A stretch of 64,000 nucleotides of DNA from Brassica napus (GCF_020379485.1 NC_063449.1:36453473-36517472); one strand, 5' to 3'; positions 1 to 11,660 are shown, counted from the stretch's first letter. Numbers and translations: made by a program. The notes: generated by a model from the letters alone, not told the origin.

Positions 1-2
1 TG

Positions 3-1112
3 TGGTATAATCGTCTCAGCGAACACTTAACAAAAGAAGGATACACGAATGATCCTATATGCCCTTGTGTTTTCATAAAGAAAACAACATCCGGATTTGT
101 GATAATCGCGGTGTACATTGATGATCTTAATATTATTGGAACTCAAAACGAAATCCAAAAGGCATCAAACTATCTGAAAGAAGAATTTGAGATGAAAGAT
201 CTCGGGCAGACAAAATATTGTCTAGGATTAAAAATTGAGCACTCTCAAAAGGGTATATTTGTACATCAGTCTATATATACCAAACAAGTATTGAAACGCT
301 TTAATATGGATAAAGCAACTCCTCTTAGCACCCCGATGGTCGTTAGATCACTTAATGTTGAAAATGGTCTGTTTCGACCATCTGAGGAAAATGAAGAAAT
401 ACTTGGTCCTGAAACTCCATATTTAAGTGCAATTGGAGCTCTTATGTATCTTGCAAATTGTACTCGACCTGACATATCTTTTGCCATTAATCTTTTAGCG
501 AGATTCAGTTCGTCTCCTACGCGAAGACATTGGAATGAAATTAAACATGTCTTTCGTTACCTTCAAGGAACAACTGATTTAGGCTTGTTTTATCCTAAAA
601 GTTCAAAAGGTCAAATGATTGGTTTTGCAGATGCATGTTATTTGTCAGATCCACACAAAGCTCGATCCCAGACAGGATATGTTTTTACAATTGGAGGCAC
701 CGCCATATCTTGGCGTTCTCAGAAGCAGACACTTGTTGCTACTTCTTCAAATCACGCTGAGATCATTGCACTTCATGAAGCAAGTAGAGAATGTGTATGG
801 CTAAGATCAATAAGCCGACACATCTGTTCAAGCAGTGGGATTGGCAAAAATACGGAGCCAACTATTCTATATGAAGATAATGCAGCATGTGTTGCTCAAA
901 CAAAGGAAGGATATATCAAAAGCGATAGAACCAAACATATACCTCCGAAGTTCTTCTCATACACTCAAGAGCTCGAGAAGAATAAAGAGATCGAAGTAAG
1001 ATATGTTCGATCATGCGACGATGCAGCCGACCTCTTCACAAAATCACTACCTACCTCGGTATTCAGAAAACATGTCCATAACATTGGAATGCGCCATCAG
1101 AAGGATCTATGA
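3..1112 (+). CDS. Ty1/copia polyprotein, C-terminal part (reverse transcriptase + RNase H)
   Basis: The frame is open from the left window edge, so the protein starts outside the window; no internal start is implied. The retrotransposon reverse transcriptase (RVT_2 type) shows the catalytic YIDD box at nucleotides 114-125, followed by the copia-typical KDLGQTKYCLGLKI and FNMDKATPLSTPM segments. The RNase H domain follows, with ADACYLSD, SWRSQKQ and TSSNHAEIIALHEA, and ends with DRTKHIPPKFF and ADLFTKSLP. The part inside the window has no stops or frameshifts. It would copy element RNA into DNA inside virus-like particles. The polypurine tract and 3' LTR follow directly. Gag, protease, integrase and the 5' LTR lie to the left of the window. 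Confidence 0.93.
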   Translation, partial: WYNRLSEHLTKEGYTNDPICPCVFIKKTTSGFVIIAVYIDDLNIIGTQNEIQKASNYLKEEFEMKDLGQTKYCLGLKIEHSQKGIFVHQSIYTKQVLKRFNMDKATPLSTPMVVRSLNVENGLFRPSEENEEILGPETPYLSAIGALMYLANCTRPDISFAINLLARFSSSPTRRHWNEIKHVFRYLQGTTDLGLFYPKSSKGQMIGFADACYLSDPHKARSQTGYVFTIGGTAISWRSQKQTLVATSSNHAEIIALHEASRECVWLRSISRHICSSSGIGKNTEPTILYEDNAACVAQTKEGYIKSDRTKHIPPKFFSYTQELEKNKEIEVRYVRSCDDAADLFTKSLPTSVFRKHVHNIGMRHQKDL

Positions 1113-1232
1113 TTGCTCATTCGAGGGGAAGCTTACGTAGTTGTACTCTTTTTACCTTACTATGATTTTTCCCATTGGGTTTTCCATGACTAGGTTTTTA
1201 ACGAGGCACTACGTAATACAAGATGGATGATC

Positions 1233-1241
1233 AAGGGGGAG
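1233..1241 (+). other. Polypurine tract of the copia element
   Basis: A purine run (AAGGGGGAG) lies directly before the TG that opens the 3' LTR. This is the expected plus-strand priming site. Confidence 0.75.
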
Positions 1242-1594
1242 TGTTATAAGATAAACTTTGAAATGATCCTCCACTCCTTTACCAACTCAAGCACTATGAT
1301 CATCTACTCATCAAGCACTATGATCACCCACTCATTTACCAAATCAAGCACCATCTTTGTTATTTTATGTATTGTTGCTCACTATAAATACCATCACTCA
1401 TCTCATTCTTTTGTACACCATAAACAAGAACAAGAGTTTATAGTAAAAGAATCATTACATCTCATATTTCTTCTCCCTCTTCATAGTAAATATTCTCTCT
1501 TGCATATTTATCGTATATCTTCTTTCTGCGAGGAAAATTAATCGCCCTTATTTAAATCTCTCGACACTATAGAATCATAAGTTATTTTATAACA
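1242..1594 (+). mobile_element. 3' LTR of the Ty1/copia element
   Basis: The segment is 353 bp long, starts TGTTATAAGATAA and ends TTATTTTATAACA, so it has TG...CA ends with a nearly perfect inverted terminus. A TATA-like ACTATAAATA sits near 1381. If the element is complete, the five bases after it (CATTT, 1595-1599) should also precede the 5' LTR outside the window. Confidence 0.88.
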
Positions 1595-2885
1595 CATTTG
1601 AATATTTAACTATACTCGTCTCTAGGTAGTTGTCACTTTATCAAAAAAATAGTATATAAGAAACAGTGAAGGGTCGTAGCTTTATATTTTAATTGCAACT
1701 GGAGATCTACAATCTATTATTATATACGCAGTGCTACCGTGGACGGTCGATATATTGGATTAAAAAGGAAAATCATATGTCGCAAACAGCATAGAAACAG
1801 ATACATTGAACGGTCCAGCTTATTGTTTTGATGCAAAAATGTTTGTTTATCAAACTACAGTAATCTTCTCCGAAACTTCATACACTCGCCGACAAAAAAA
1901 AAAACCTTCATCCACTAGGGTCTCTCGTAACTTGCACTAACATTTTATCAACAACTCATAAAAGTCCACGAACCTTACCATTGGTCACAAATATTTAAAA
2001 TACTTATGATTGTGAAAAAAAATTAAAATACTTATGTACATGTAATTTATATGCGTAACGACAACGAAACCATATGGTTACATACGATGACAGGAACAGC
2101 CTTTTTCTTTCTTTCGAACGGTCGAAAGTTGGACACGCTTCGACTCATTGGTCGATAGTAAATACTGTAAGAGCTTGGAAGTGTACGATTTAAAATGATG
2201 CTAATATGTTTTTTTTTTTTGAAACTTTAAGGTGTTGTCATTGTCCTGTAAACCATACTAATATGTTTCATCTCAGTTAGGTGTTACACAAACTATTGTT
2301 TCATCTCAGTTAGGTGTTACACAAACTATTCGATAAAATATGAGATTATGGAACTCCCGACCTATTGCCAATTGAATCATCTACCAATTCGATTATCTTT
2401 TATGAATAGTAATATTAATTTCTCGGATAAAATGTTTAAATCCGAATTTTGGTATGGTTTGAGTTTAAATTATTCATTTTTTTTCTCTTAGCAAAAAAAA
2501 AGAAATTATTCGATTTTTTGGGGTTTAGAAAAATAAATAGCAGATGGAAATTTATAGAATGTGCAGTAGTTTGACATGATTTTCGTTTCAACCTGCTGTC
2601 CAATTTGACCAAATATATCCAATCAAGTTATGTTTTGGTTTTCCATTTCGGTTCATGACTTAGGTTGAGCTTGGTTAAAGTTGGTTTGACAACTAGTATT
2701 TCCTTCTTTTTGTCAAAGTAGCATGATCAAAACTCAAACATATGTTTGAATCCGAATGGTGACATAGAAATGTCATGAATACAAACCGCTGTGTTTGGTC
2801 CATTCAACCGAGCTCAATTCTAGATGGTTAATGACCATAGCTTCTTATTGTTTTCTCCAACCAACTCTTCTAATCTCTTTGTCAC
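1595..2885. other. AT-rich intergenic DNA with a 33-bp tandem duplication
   Basis: No gene is recognised. The one clear structure is a perfect 33-bp direct tandem duplication, copies at 2265-2297 and 2298-2330, beginning GTTTCATCTCAG. Confidence 0.6.
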
Positions 2886-3278
2886 CAGTGCCGTCTTAAA
2901 AAAGATCATGACCTTAGGCTAAATATAAAATAAAGACCCTTTTATAGAAAAATTCTCGATCTTTATTTACTGCATTTCCATAAATTAAAGCAAAAAATTG
3001 TGGTATTCTAAGAAAAAAATAATTAAAAAATTAGTTTTTGTGTGTAAATTAGATTTTGTTAATGGAAAAATTAAAAATGGTGTAAGATAATTTTTTTTGT
3101 TCTTATTGTATTTAAATTAAATTTAGTTAATCATAGATTTTTTGTTATAATTTCACCAACTAATTGATGTTTACAAATAATAATAATTTTTTTTAATTAG
3201 TAAAATAACACTAAATTTTTTTTGGATCTATGGATCCATAGTAATTGCCTATGTTGCCATGATTTAGAGTCGGCACTG
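2886..3278. mobile_element. Non-autonomous hAT-type element, 393 bp
   Basis: The termini are inverted: CAGTGCCGTCTTAAA on the left and, reverse-complemented on the right, CAGTGCCGACTCTAAA. The flanks are TTTGTCAC (2878-2885) and TTTGTCAT (3279-3286), an 8-bp target-site duplication with one mismatch, as expected for hAT. The interior is AT-rich with no coding capacity. It lies about 400 bp upstream of the MYBD-like start codon. Confidence 0.78.
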
Positions 3279-3683
3279 TTTGTCATTCGCCTATCCAACC
3301 GTTTGTTTGATTTTTTTTTTTTTTGTCATCTGGTAGATTAAGATTAGATCAAACATTCGGTTACACACATTAGATCAAACAGTTTGCTTGATTAGTAATC
3401 TTCTTTTTGTTGCCAATGAAAATATAAATTAAGGTGGACAAAACAATTGTTTTACAATTGACGTATGAAAAATAAATAAAAAATCTAACATAATTATTTT
3501 CGGACAGACAAAGTCACTTTGAGATTAAAAAAAAAAAGAAGAAGAAGAAGACAGAACAGTGTAGGCTTTTCTGGTGAAGTGGAATCATTTTATAACGCAG
3601 TTTATACACACCTCAAGTTTTCTCTTCCTTCACCTTTTTATTCCTCTCTCTCTCTCTTTCGCGCTTCTGGCTCGGGGAAAAAG
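3279..3683 (+). promoter_or_regulatory. Promoter and 5' leader region of the MYBD-like gene
   Basis: This AT-rich stretch ends in a CT-rich leader (about 3620-3665) typical of plant 5' UTRs. A weak TATA-like TTTATAAC occurs near 3588. The upstream open frame continuous with the MYB exon (from 3519) is probably leader, because the conserved family start MSRSCSQC lies at 3684. No transcription start can be fixed from sequence alone. Confidence 0.35.
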
Positions 3684-4499
3684 ATGTCGCGCAGTTGCTC
3701 TCAGTGTGGAAACAACGGCCACAACTCTCGTACGTGTCCGACGGAAACATCCCCTGGCGGCGGAGGAGAGAAAGGAATAATGCTTTTCGGCGTCCGCGTA
3801 ACGAAAGCTTCGTCGTCTTCTTCTTTCAGAAAAAGCGTCAGTATGAACAACCTATCTCAATTCGATCACGCCGCTCACGACTCAAACCCTGTGGACGACG
3901 GTGGCTACGCGTCAGACGACGTCGTTCACGCCTCCGTCATAAACCGCGAGCGCAAGCGAGGTTCCCTTCATCCAAAACATCTCTCTTTCGATCTCATCTA
4001 TGTTTCTTGATTCTTGGTTCTTGATTCTTGAATCTTGATTTCAGGGACTCCATGGACGGAGGAAGAGCATAGATTATTCCTCACGGGGCTGCATAGAGTA
4101 GGCAAAGGAGATTGGAGAGGGATATCTAGAAACTTCGTGAAAACACGGACACCGACTCAGGTGGCGAGCCACGCTCAGAAGTATTTCCTCCGCCGTACAA
4201 ACCATAATCGCCGCCGCCGTAGATTCAGCCTCTTTGACATCACTCCCGACACTCAAACAGAAGAGAGGACGCCACTGGGGGGGATTCCTCCGGTTCATCC
4301 GTCGCGTAAGATGGCTGATCTGAATCTCAGCCACAAAACAGCGGCGGCGCCGGAGATGTTTGCGTTGTCGCTGGAACTACCGATGCAGTCTTCTTCATCG
4401 TATTCATATTCCAATGAACAGAAGACACGTGAGCGGTCACGTTCCTCGGTCTTCGAGACCATGTCGAGTAATGGAGATAGTATAATGGGAGTTGCTTGA
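3684..4499 (+). CDS. MYBD: Single-repeat (SHAQKYF class) MYB-related repressor, MYBD-like
   Basis: Two exons, 3684-3960 and 4045-4499, with a GT-AG intron in phase 1, encode 243 aa. The order is a CCHC zinc knuckle (C5, C8, H13, C18), an R/KLFGVxV-type repressor motif (LFGVRV, 34-39), a single MYB repeat (about 94-143; W96 and W116 visible) ending in SHAQKYF (134-140), an Arg-rich stretch (148-152), and an EAR-like DLNLS (184-188). Proteins of this family are nuclear and bind I-box/GATAA-type DNA, mostly as repressors in light, sugar or growth signalling. The start [18 protein letters not shown] and the C-terminus NGDSIMGVA match what I recall of Arabidopsis MYBD (At1g70000); paralogues such as KUA1 begin differently. 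No lesions are seen. Confidence 0.9.
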
Positions 4500-4951
4500 T
4501 GTAAGAACAAAAAGCTTTGTTTGGTTATTATTATTATAAGATAAGATTTGATTATGATTAATGTGAAATTGGAGGAGATTATATGATTAGGCTAATTATA
4601 TCTGATTATGATTAGTGTGTACAGTTTTTTTTGGCCTTTATGGGGAAGGGAGAAAGAAACGACTTGTCGTTTTTGTTGTTGTACGATATATGAATGGATG
4701 TGGTAAACAGCAGGTAGCCTATGTGTTGTTTTGGTCAAACGTAGTTTGTGAGAGACTACTTCCAAGAAACTGCGTGTTGGTTTCTGACGATGCTTAAGTT
4801 AAAATAGTTGTATATGGAATTTAATTGTTGTTTATTAAGTGCATCTGATACGTTTTTATGTTCTTTTCCAGTTTTTGCCGTCTTTTACGGGATGCATGTG
4901 TAGATTTAACGTCGCGTTCATGAACCGAGCACAGTTATATTACTAGATATA
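4500..4951. other. 3' flank of the MYBD-like gene
   Basis: Probable 3' UTR and downstream AT-rich DNA. No separate gene is supported; the short open frame around 4615-4797 has no recognisable protein features. Confidence 0.4.
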
Positions 4952-5348
4952 GTACAGTACGTATTTTTTTTTTTTTTTTTAATTATTATTATCATAAAAG
5001 TTAAGAACTACAACCGAAGTTATAGAGTGTTGGAAAATCGATTACAACAGAAAAAGTTCATATAATAAACGAGAGAAACAATCGGACGCCAATCCTGATC
5101 GGCTAATGATAAGCAATCGAAATGTCTAACCGTGTCCACCGCGTCGTCCACGACCTCGATTTCCCCGTCCACGGCTAGTGGGTTGCCCATGCATCTCCTT
5201 TGCTTTTGTAGAAGGTTTAACTGGTCTCTCCCGAAGGATTCTTTTCCCTGAAGGTGTCATGAGATCCAACGGTCCCGTCTCCTTATCTGAATCTATGAAA
5301 TCTTCTTCTTCCTCGAAAGACATTAATGAGGCGTACAGTACGTATTTT
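4952..5348 (-). pseudogene. Processed retrocopy (5'-truncated) of an acidic/RGG-tailed protein gene
   Basis: The 16-bp direct repeat GTACAGTACGTATTTT occurs at 4952-4967 and 5333-5348. Between them, on the minus strand, is a 365-bp insert that opens in an open frame at 5332, ends in a stop at 5126-5128, continues as 3' UTR, and finishes in a poly(A) run (T-run at 4968-4980 on plus). This is the signature of LINE-mediated retroposition. The retained peptide (about 68 aa) has an acidic SFEEEEDFIDSD stretch, a basic KRILRERPVKP segment and an RG-rich tail (GRGNRGRGRRGGHG). I do not recognise the parent. The retained C-terminal frame has no stop before the natural end, so the insertion is fairly young. 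Confidence 0.8.
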
Positions 5349-6287
5349 ATTTTTATTGTTTTGACTTCCGTCATTTTATTTATTAAATTATTTTGTACAT
5401 ATGTCTTTGTTAAAGTAATAACTTGGATATAAAAATAGATTTTGATAACCAGTCAACCATATAATGATATAAACACGGATCAAGATATGTATCTACATGT
5501 TGAAATAGTAGTATATGTACACGCCTTTTTAATAGTATGTTTATGTTTTAAGAAAATAATGAATAAACTTTAATTTTTGTGCTAAAGTCCTATTAAAAGA
5601 ACTTTTATTTGGAAACCATATCAAGATAACTATTTTTAATCTCAATTTCTACAACTACAATAAGATTTTAAATATCTTGAGTTTTTTTTTATATAATTGG
5701 AGGATCCTAATCAAAGCTCACGGTAATTTTCTCTGGAAAATTACCTCTGATACCACATTTATAATACCACTTTTCATGCTTACATTAACTACTTTTACTC
5801 TCACTTTTAATGAAGAGTAAAATACATTTATATTTCTAAGGTTAGCTAATCTAGACTTAGGGTTTAAAGCTGAAAGGTGGGGTATGATTTTTGGAAGATG
5901 AAATTTAAGATTCTAATAAATATATAAATAAATAATTAAAAAATTCTAAACAATAGTTTCAAACAAAATTTTCCATTTTCAAAAAGAAAATTTGAAAAAA
6001 AAATTCAAAAAAATAAAAAAAAGTTTGAATTTGAAAAAGCATAATTCAGAAACATAAAAAAAATATTATTATTATTATTCTTTATTTATTTATTTAAATA
6101 ATTATTTATTATATATATAGAAAACAAGTGCATAAGAGTCTTTTGCCACTTAACGAAAAATGTATTTTTGAAAATGTTTCTTTAGTGGTGGTAAAAATGA
6201 ATATTTGTACCATGAAAGTGGTAAACATGAAATTCCCCCATATTCTACCATAATAAGACATATATAGAATAACAATCCATAATTAAT
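5349..6287. other. AT-rich intergenic DNA, possible degenerate TIR element
   Basis: No gene. A left segment near 5735 (GGAAAATTAC, then ATACCAC repeats) and a right segment ending near 6238 (reverse complement GGGGAATTTCATG, then TTTACCAC) look like eroded inverted ends of one non-autonomous element. The match is too degenerate to be certain. Confidence 0.25.
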
Positions 6288-6949
6288 ATTAGGCATGGGA
6301 AAAATTTAAAACGGAACCGAAGAACCGAACCGAAATCGAACCGAAATATCCGAAACCGGAACTGGACCAAAACCCTCAAATAACCGAACGGTTCCTATAT
6401 TTCTATACTCGAAATAACCGAACCGGAACCAAACTGATAACCGAACGGGCACCCGAATATATAAAACTATTAATTATATGTACATATAATATAACTAAAT
6501 ATATATTTTTAATTTAAAGATATGTTAAAAGTATCCTAAAATAGTTGAAGATACTAAATTATTATAAAGTATTCGAACTACCCGAAAGTATCTGAAACTA
6601 TCTGGATAGTTTTATCCGAAATATCTAAAGTAATCTGAAATATCCAATTTTTTTATCTAAATCATCCTAATTATTTGATATTTTACCCTAAATAACCGAT
6701 AATTTATCCGAATTACCCAAACTACCGAACTATCTGAACCCGAACCGGAACCAAATGAGAACCGAATATTTTCCGGGTATTTTCCGGTTCCTAGTTTTAC
6801 TATTCGAACCGAACCCGGAACTATCCGAACCAAACCGAACCGAACCGAAAATCTATCAAGTAGTAAATTGATCCTCTAGCCTCCTACCCTAACTACCTGA
6901 AATCCAAAATACCCGAACCAAACCGATATATGAAATGTCCAGGCCTAAT
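6288..6949. repeat. Degenerate CCGAA/ACCGA-rich island with inverted ends
   Basis: About 660 bp is built from diverged ACCGAACCGAA-type words (AACCGAACCG, CCGAAATATCC, CCGAACTATC). The edges are inverted: ATTAGGCATGGG on the left and, reverse-complemented on the right, ATTAGGCCTGGAC. Such islands are common in crucifer genomes and look like a non-autonomous transposon family. No clean target duplication is visible. Confidence 0.5.
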
Positions 6950-7862
6950 TATTATCACAGTAAAAAAAAAACTCAATCATGATTTCTCAATTTAACAACT
7001 TACTTTTCAACTACTGCACCACCCGGAGACTCCAATCGGTGGCTTAACTAATAACTCAAGCAAATCCCCTTAAGACTCCAAAGCACCACATTTTAAAAAA
7101 AAGAAACTCAAAACACAACAAAATTCAACTACACACTCAGATACTGGACGTTCCAGTATTTACAACATTATAAGCTATATATGGTTTCCTCACTATAATG
7201 TTGTTACAAGGAGTATTCATTATAAAAGCGTTATTCAAAAGGTTAGAAACTTTGCACACACAACAAAAATAGTTAAGAAACATCTTTTTTTAAAAAGTTA
7301 CGAAAACATCATCAACAGACAATAGTCATGAGTGTCCTATACATCAAACAGTTCAAACACGTTATATATTTTTTGATCAAATAGTAGTTACCAACATTCT
7401 ATGATTATAAATAAGTTTAGTGATAAGTACTACACCATACAAAAGTTTCTTTAATAATTTATGATCTTACAAAAAAAGCAACAGCCAACAAGATGTGCGA
7501 TTGATCAATATGACCATTCACACCATGATAAACAACATTCAGTCCTAGGTCACAGTGGCCTGTAAAACGAACAAAGTCGAAATGAAGAACAGTGGTACAC
7601 TTCTAATGTGGAATCGAAAGGATTAATTAAAACCACCGGGGTCCAATTTATAATTAATTATCTTAGAACTTCATAAATAGTAGAATAATATCGGACCATT
7701 TCTGGATTCTGATAATATTATTTATTTTCGGCGAGTCCGTTTGATTCCTCGTCGGCAACGACGAAGAAGAAGTTATCGAAACAACCTCTACAGAAACAAT
7801 TGAGACGAGGAGATCACAAGCGTTTGACGTAGATTCCTTCTCGGTTTCAAAGAAGGAATTAA
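6950..7862. other. AT-rich intergenic DNA without recognised gene
   Basis: Only short frames are present. Nothing with a recognisable protein family, TIR pair or LTR was found. Confidence 0.4.
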
Positions 7863-8526
7863 GCAACGTCACCTTCGAATGCTCTCCTTCTCGGGTCCTT
7901 GTGTTTCTTGCAACTCCTCCGAAAAGATGATAATCTCTGTCTCGGACCTGCTTATTGTTCTGCGTCGATATCGGAGATGTATAATCTGTTTGATGGTTGG
8001 ATTGTTAATCACGCTATCAGCAAAATCTTTCATGATCTAGGGTTTTCTGAAGCAGCTCATTACTTGTTTGTCAAGGCTCATTTATTTCAGTGTGGTATGG
8101 TTTCAAAGATTCTTGTTTTTGTTTTCTCATGTCTCAGTCTTACAAAACTTACAGAAGCTGTGTGCCTTCTGCAGATGAGGAGAAAGTATCATTTCCCGGT
8201 TTTGGGATAACAGAAAGAAACATTTCATTTCTTGATGGAAAACAAAAGATTTCATTATGAAATGTGGTCCTGGTGTAATATTATTTGAAACCAAAAGGGC
8301 AGGCGTTTATGCGAGGGCTGTTACTCATAAGCTGATCAGCTATATTCTTCAGAAAGAAAGAGACAGTACCGATGCTTGGAGTATCCAATGGAAGATCACA
8401 AAGGAATTCGCGGTTTTGAGAGAACAGGTTTTTCAACATGTGAAGCTTTCATTGATGGCTCAGAAAACAGATTCAACATTTTCATTGGCTGTTGGAAAAA
8501 AACATAGACACTGTTTGAGTGTATAG
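7863..8526 (+). pseudogene. Unrecognised gene remnant (possibly spliced)
   Basis: A frame open from 7863 reads ...LRKDDNLCLGPAYC, SEMYNLFDGWIVNHAISKIF and HYLFVKAHLFQC, then meets a good GT-AG intron (8095-8174). Splicing in phase joins it to DEEKVSFPGFGITERNISFL and a stop at 8258-8260. A second frame (8257-8526) reads a helical-looking segment (TDAWSIQWKITKEFAVLREQ). No ATG starts the first frame, which is preceded by TAA at 7860-7862, so the gene looks broken. I do not recognise the family. Its place between the MYBD-like and CLE26-like genes makes a relic of a gene between those two loci in Arabidopsis one possibility, untested. Confidence 0.3.
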
Positions 8527-8905
8527 GATAAGCTTTTAAGGGTTTAATAAAATTGGGATTTTACTTGTTTCATAACTGACAAAACATTTGTTTTTGACTG
8601 AACTTTATGACAAAACATATTTTGCTTTGATAATATGTCTGCCACAGGTCTTATAACTTGTAAAGAGAAATAATATAATGTTTCAAGAGCAATACTGAAT
8701 AATCTTCAACAGGTTCATGAACCTCTGAAGAGTTTGAGAAAAACATGGGTTTTTCTCTGACCATACCATAGTTTTACTTTTAACTCAGAAAACTAATTCA
8801 ACATTTTGTGTAATTGTCTACTGAAAAAAAGACAGATATGTTTGTCAGTATATAAAAGCTTTAGGGGGATTGGTATACTTGGGACTACACTGTTTCATAT
8901 ATGAC
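8455..8905 (+). repeat. Diverged direct duplication (about 120 bp)
   Basis: The block about 8458-8575 (CTCAGAAAACAGATTCAACATT ... GTTTCATAACTGAC) recurs in diverged form at about 8781-8905 (CTCAGAAAACTAATTCAACATT ... GTTTCATATATGAC), roughly 325 bp downstream. Confidence 0.5.
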
Positions 8906-10001
8906 AGATTGTTTATTACGTATTACTCTTTATATTTATTATGAACGTCGACTCCATCGAAAAGTTATCCAAAAAAAAAAGAAGTTATCACCACTTATTT
9001 ATCTATGTGACTATGTTAAGTATGATCAACTGACTATGATCGCTTGATCTTCAACTTTTGGAAGAGCTTTTCTTCTAGGTAGAGAGCCAGAGAGGTTAAT
9101 GCAAGAGATCAGTTAAAGCAAGTAAAATATATGAGTTTTTTTTCAGTATCTAGAATTAGAGAGCATGTGGATTCGGGAGCATGCTCTGCCTCTGGTGTGA
9201 TACAAGCCGATGAAGAAAAAAGATCTGGTTGACAACATGTCTGCCTCCTCTTTGATCTGCCTTTTCTGCCCAACATAATCTGAATCCAATGGAGAAACTC
9301 ACTAGCTGCTTCTTTTGAGTCAAAACAAAAACTCACTAGCTGCTTCTCTCTGTCTATTTTAGATTTCCCGACACTGGAATAGGCTGGCTATGTCCTCCTT
9401 ATGTCTTTGTCTCTTGGAATAAATATCTCTGTGGACTCTGGCCATAAATGAATATATTATGAGATAAACTACGGCCGCTATTGCAACAGTGATATAGAAA
9501 TATATTCCCAAGGGGTAAATTTTTATCGTGGGTCTAGCCAATCTTGTCATTCTCATCTCTATTTCAGCAATCTTTAATAAATACATCATGATACATAAAG
9601 AACAGTCAAGGTGGTTAAAGCATATATATGTTTGGCTAATGTAAAATATTGCTAATTTTCGACAGCTCAAAAAGTTATTATTCGATGTTTTACGTAGGTG
9701 AACGAATGAAGTTTATGTTTGTGAAAAAAAGGTATATGTTTGTGTCTTTAAGTCCAAAAAATACGCCATCAAGAATCAATCTGTTCAGTGTATCAAATTA
9801 TGTGAGGATCAGGCTGAACTGAACTAAGTAGATAGTAGATACTATGTAATACGTATGTGCAAAATTTAATGCACACACACGTTACTGCTATGCAATCAAT
9901 TAACTTTGTTCGTATATTAAACTAAATTTGTGAAAACATACATAATGTATCTAATGATTATGTGTTTATAAAACATGGTATAAATTTATAATATAACAAT
10001 G
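8906..10001. other. Intergenic DNA, no gene recognised
   Basis: Minus-strand frames at 9109-9336 and 9359-9670 show no recognisable domain, so they are not called as genes. Confidence 0.35.
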
Positions 10002-10059
10002 GGGAATTGGGATATGTATGGCATGGTTATGGGAATTGGGATATGTATGGCATGGTTAT
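10002..10059 (+). repeat. 29-bp perfect tandem duplication
   Basis: The unit GGGAATTGGGATATGTATGG... (29 bp) occurs twice back to back, at 10002-10030 and 10031-10059. Confidence 0.9.
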
Positions 10060-10934
10060 GTAACTATGTTGTTAGTGTAAATATGACACCACAATTAGGT
10101 AATGCAGAAGATAAATCAAGAGACAAAATAGATACAAGCAACCAACTATTGATTTATTAGAAATCGCCTAAACAATCTATCACAAGACTTGTTTATCAGC
10201 TTTACACAACATGTTAACACCCTAACAACTGCTATTGAAAGATTCATAATCTACCCAAACTTGTTTCTCTGTCGTCAGTACTTCAGCAACTGCTTCAGCC
10301 CAACCCAAGAACACTCCTACGGGATTTTCACCATTCCTCTATAATAATAGCCAGTCTTATGGAATACAAAAGACTACATAGCTCTTTTATAGTTATCTCC
10401 ACGTTCCTGAAATCCTAGTCTCCAAGGAACATGGATATGTACAACTTCCATATCAATAAATACATTTTCCTTTTCTTGAAATGCACTTATTCCTTAAGGC
10501 ATAAACTTGCTCCCCAAATTTATCTCTTGCCTTTTCTCCACGGTATAAACTTGCTCATCAAGTTTATCCCACGCCAGTTCAACACCTTGCATCCACATGG
10601 TCTCCACCATTCTGCATGCTTCCCGGTTCACTCTCTGGCGCATACTACCTCAGAAACTACTTCAACGACAACGTCAAGACATAAACCCTCAGTTTATCCT
10701 TCTCCATCTTAACATATCTTGCATCCACATGGTAACCCACCACTCTGCATGCCTTATGTAGTAACGACTAATGCATCCAGCATCAGTGACTTCGTCGCCT
10801 AGTTAGTCACGAAAGACTATTGACATTTACATGCTCCACTTGCATCTTCAAATGTAACTAGCTTTACATTTTGGATCGAATTGTACGTGATAAAAGTACG
10901 AGGGAAACCCCTTGGCACGTGCAATATCAAATGT
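10060..10934. other. C/T-rich intergenic stretch with an imperfect internal repeat
   Basis: No gene is recognised. Two imperfect copies of CTTGCATCCACATGGT...CTCTGCATGC lie at about 10587-10622 and 10718-10753. The base composition on the plus strand resembles the non-coding interior of the LTR element at 19120-25019, so this may be an old retroelement remnant. Confidence 0.3.
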
Positions 10935-10937
10935 GTA

Positions 10938-10977
<40 letters not shown>
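10935..10977 (+). repeat. (TAT)n microsatellite
   Basis: An uninterrupted run of about 13 TAT trinucleotides. Confidence 0.95.
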
Positions 10978-11507
10978 TTCATCTGAAATATTTCATTAGT
11001 ATAATTCCAACCAGTTTTGTACAAACATAAACAAAATACCACTACAACAGAGCTAAGAGAAACGCTCCCGCTCAAACAAAACAGACAACCACCTCGGCTG
11101 ACCCAAAGCAAATGTGTATATTAATTTTGTGAAGCCAAATAAACTCAAATACTTCAAGAATAGATTACATAATGGGCCACATTTTGAGTTTCATTTGCAT
11201 TCAGAGACTCTTCCCGTTTGTAGAACACATTCACGAAGACCAAGAGAGCTTTTGGACTATTTTGCCCTTGATGAGACAAACTGGAAAAATGGACCATTTT
11301 TGAGTTTAGTCTGATTTCAACGTATTCTTTTTTAGTCTCCAACCACTTACAAGTTTTTTTTTTGTTTCCCTCAACAGATTTTATTTGTTATTGTCTTGTA
11401 TTATGGTAACTAAATTTGATATATAATATACATAGTAAATTATAATTTTTTTTCTTCTATGTTTGAGATCCATATGTATATATTTATTTTGATATTTTAA
11501 TTTTTTC

Positions 11508-11660
11508 AAAAATGAATTAAGTGGACATAGTATTATGGACAATGTGTTGTGGACGGTACCATTTGAACACATTCATATTTTTATTTTTATAAAATTTAAA
11601 AATGAATTAAGTAGACACAATATCATGGATAATGTGTTGTGGACGGTGCAATTTGAAAGA
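11508..11660 (+). repeat. Diverged direct duplication, about 63 bp
   Basis: AAAATGAATTAAGTGGACAT... (about 11508-11570) is repeated as AAAATGAATTAAGTAGACAC... (about 11598-11660). Both contain AATGTGTTGTGGACGGT. The surrounding DNA to 12090 is sprinkled with TGTGGACA words. Confidence 0.6.

Noticed and set aside
3519..3683. N-terminal extension of the MYB frame
   Set aside because: Translates a purine-rich leader into a run of Lys/Arg with no ATG; the conserved family start is at 3684.
9109..9336. 75-aa minus-strand frame with Cys/Arg-rich stretch
   Set aside because: No homology recognised, no splice partners and no clear promoter.
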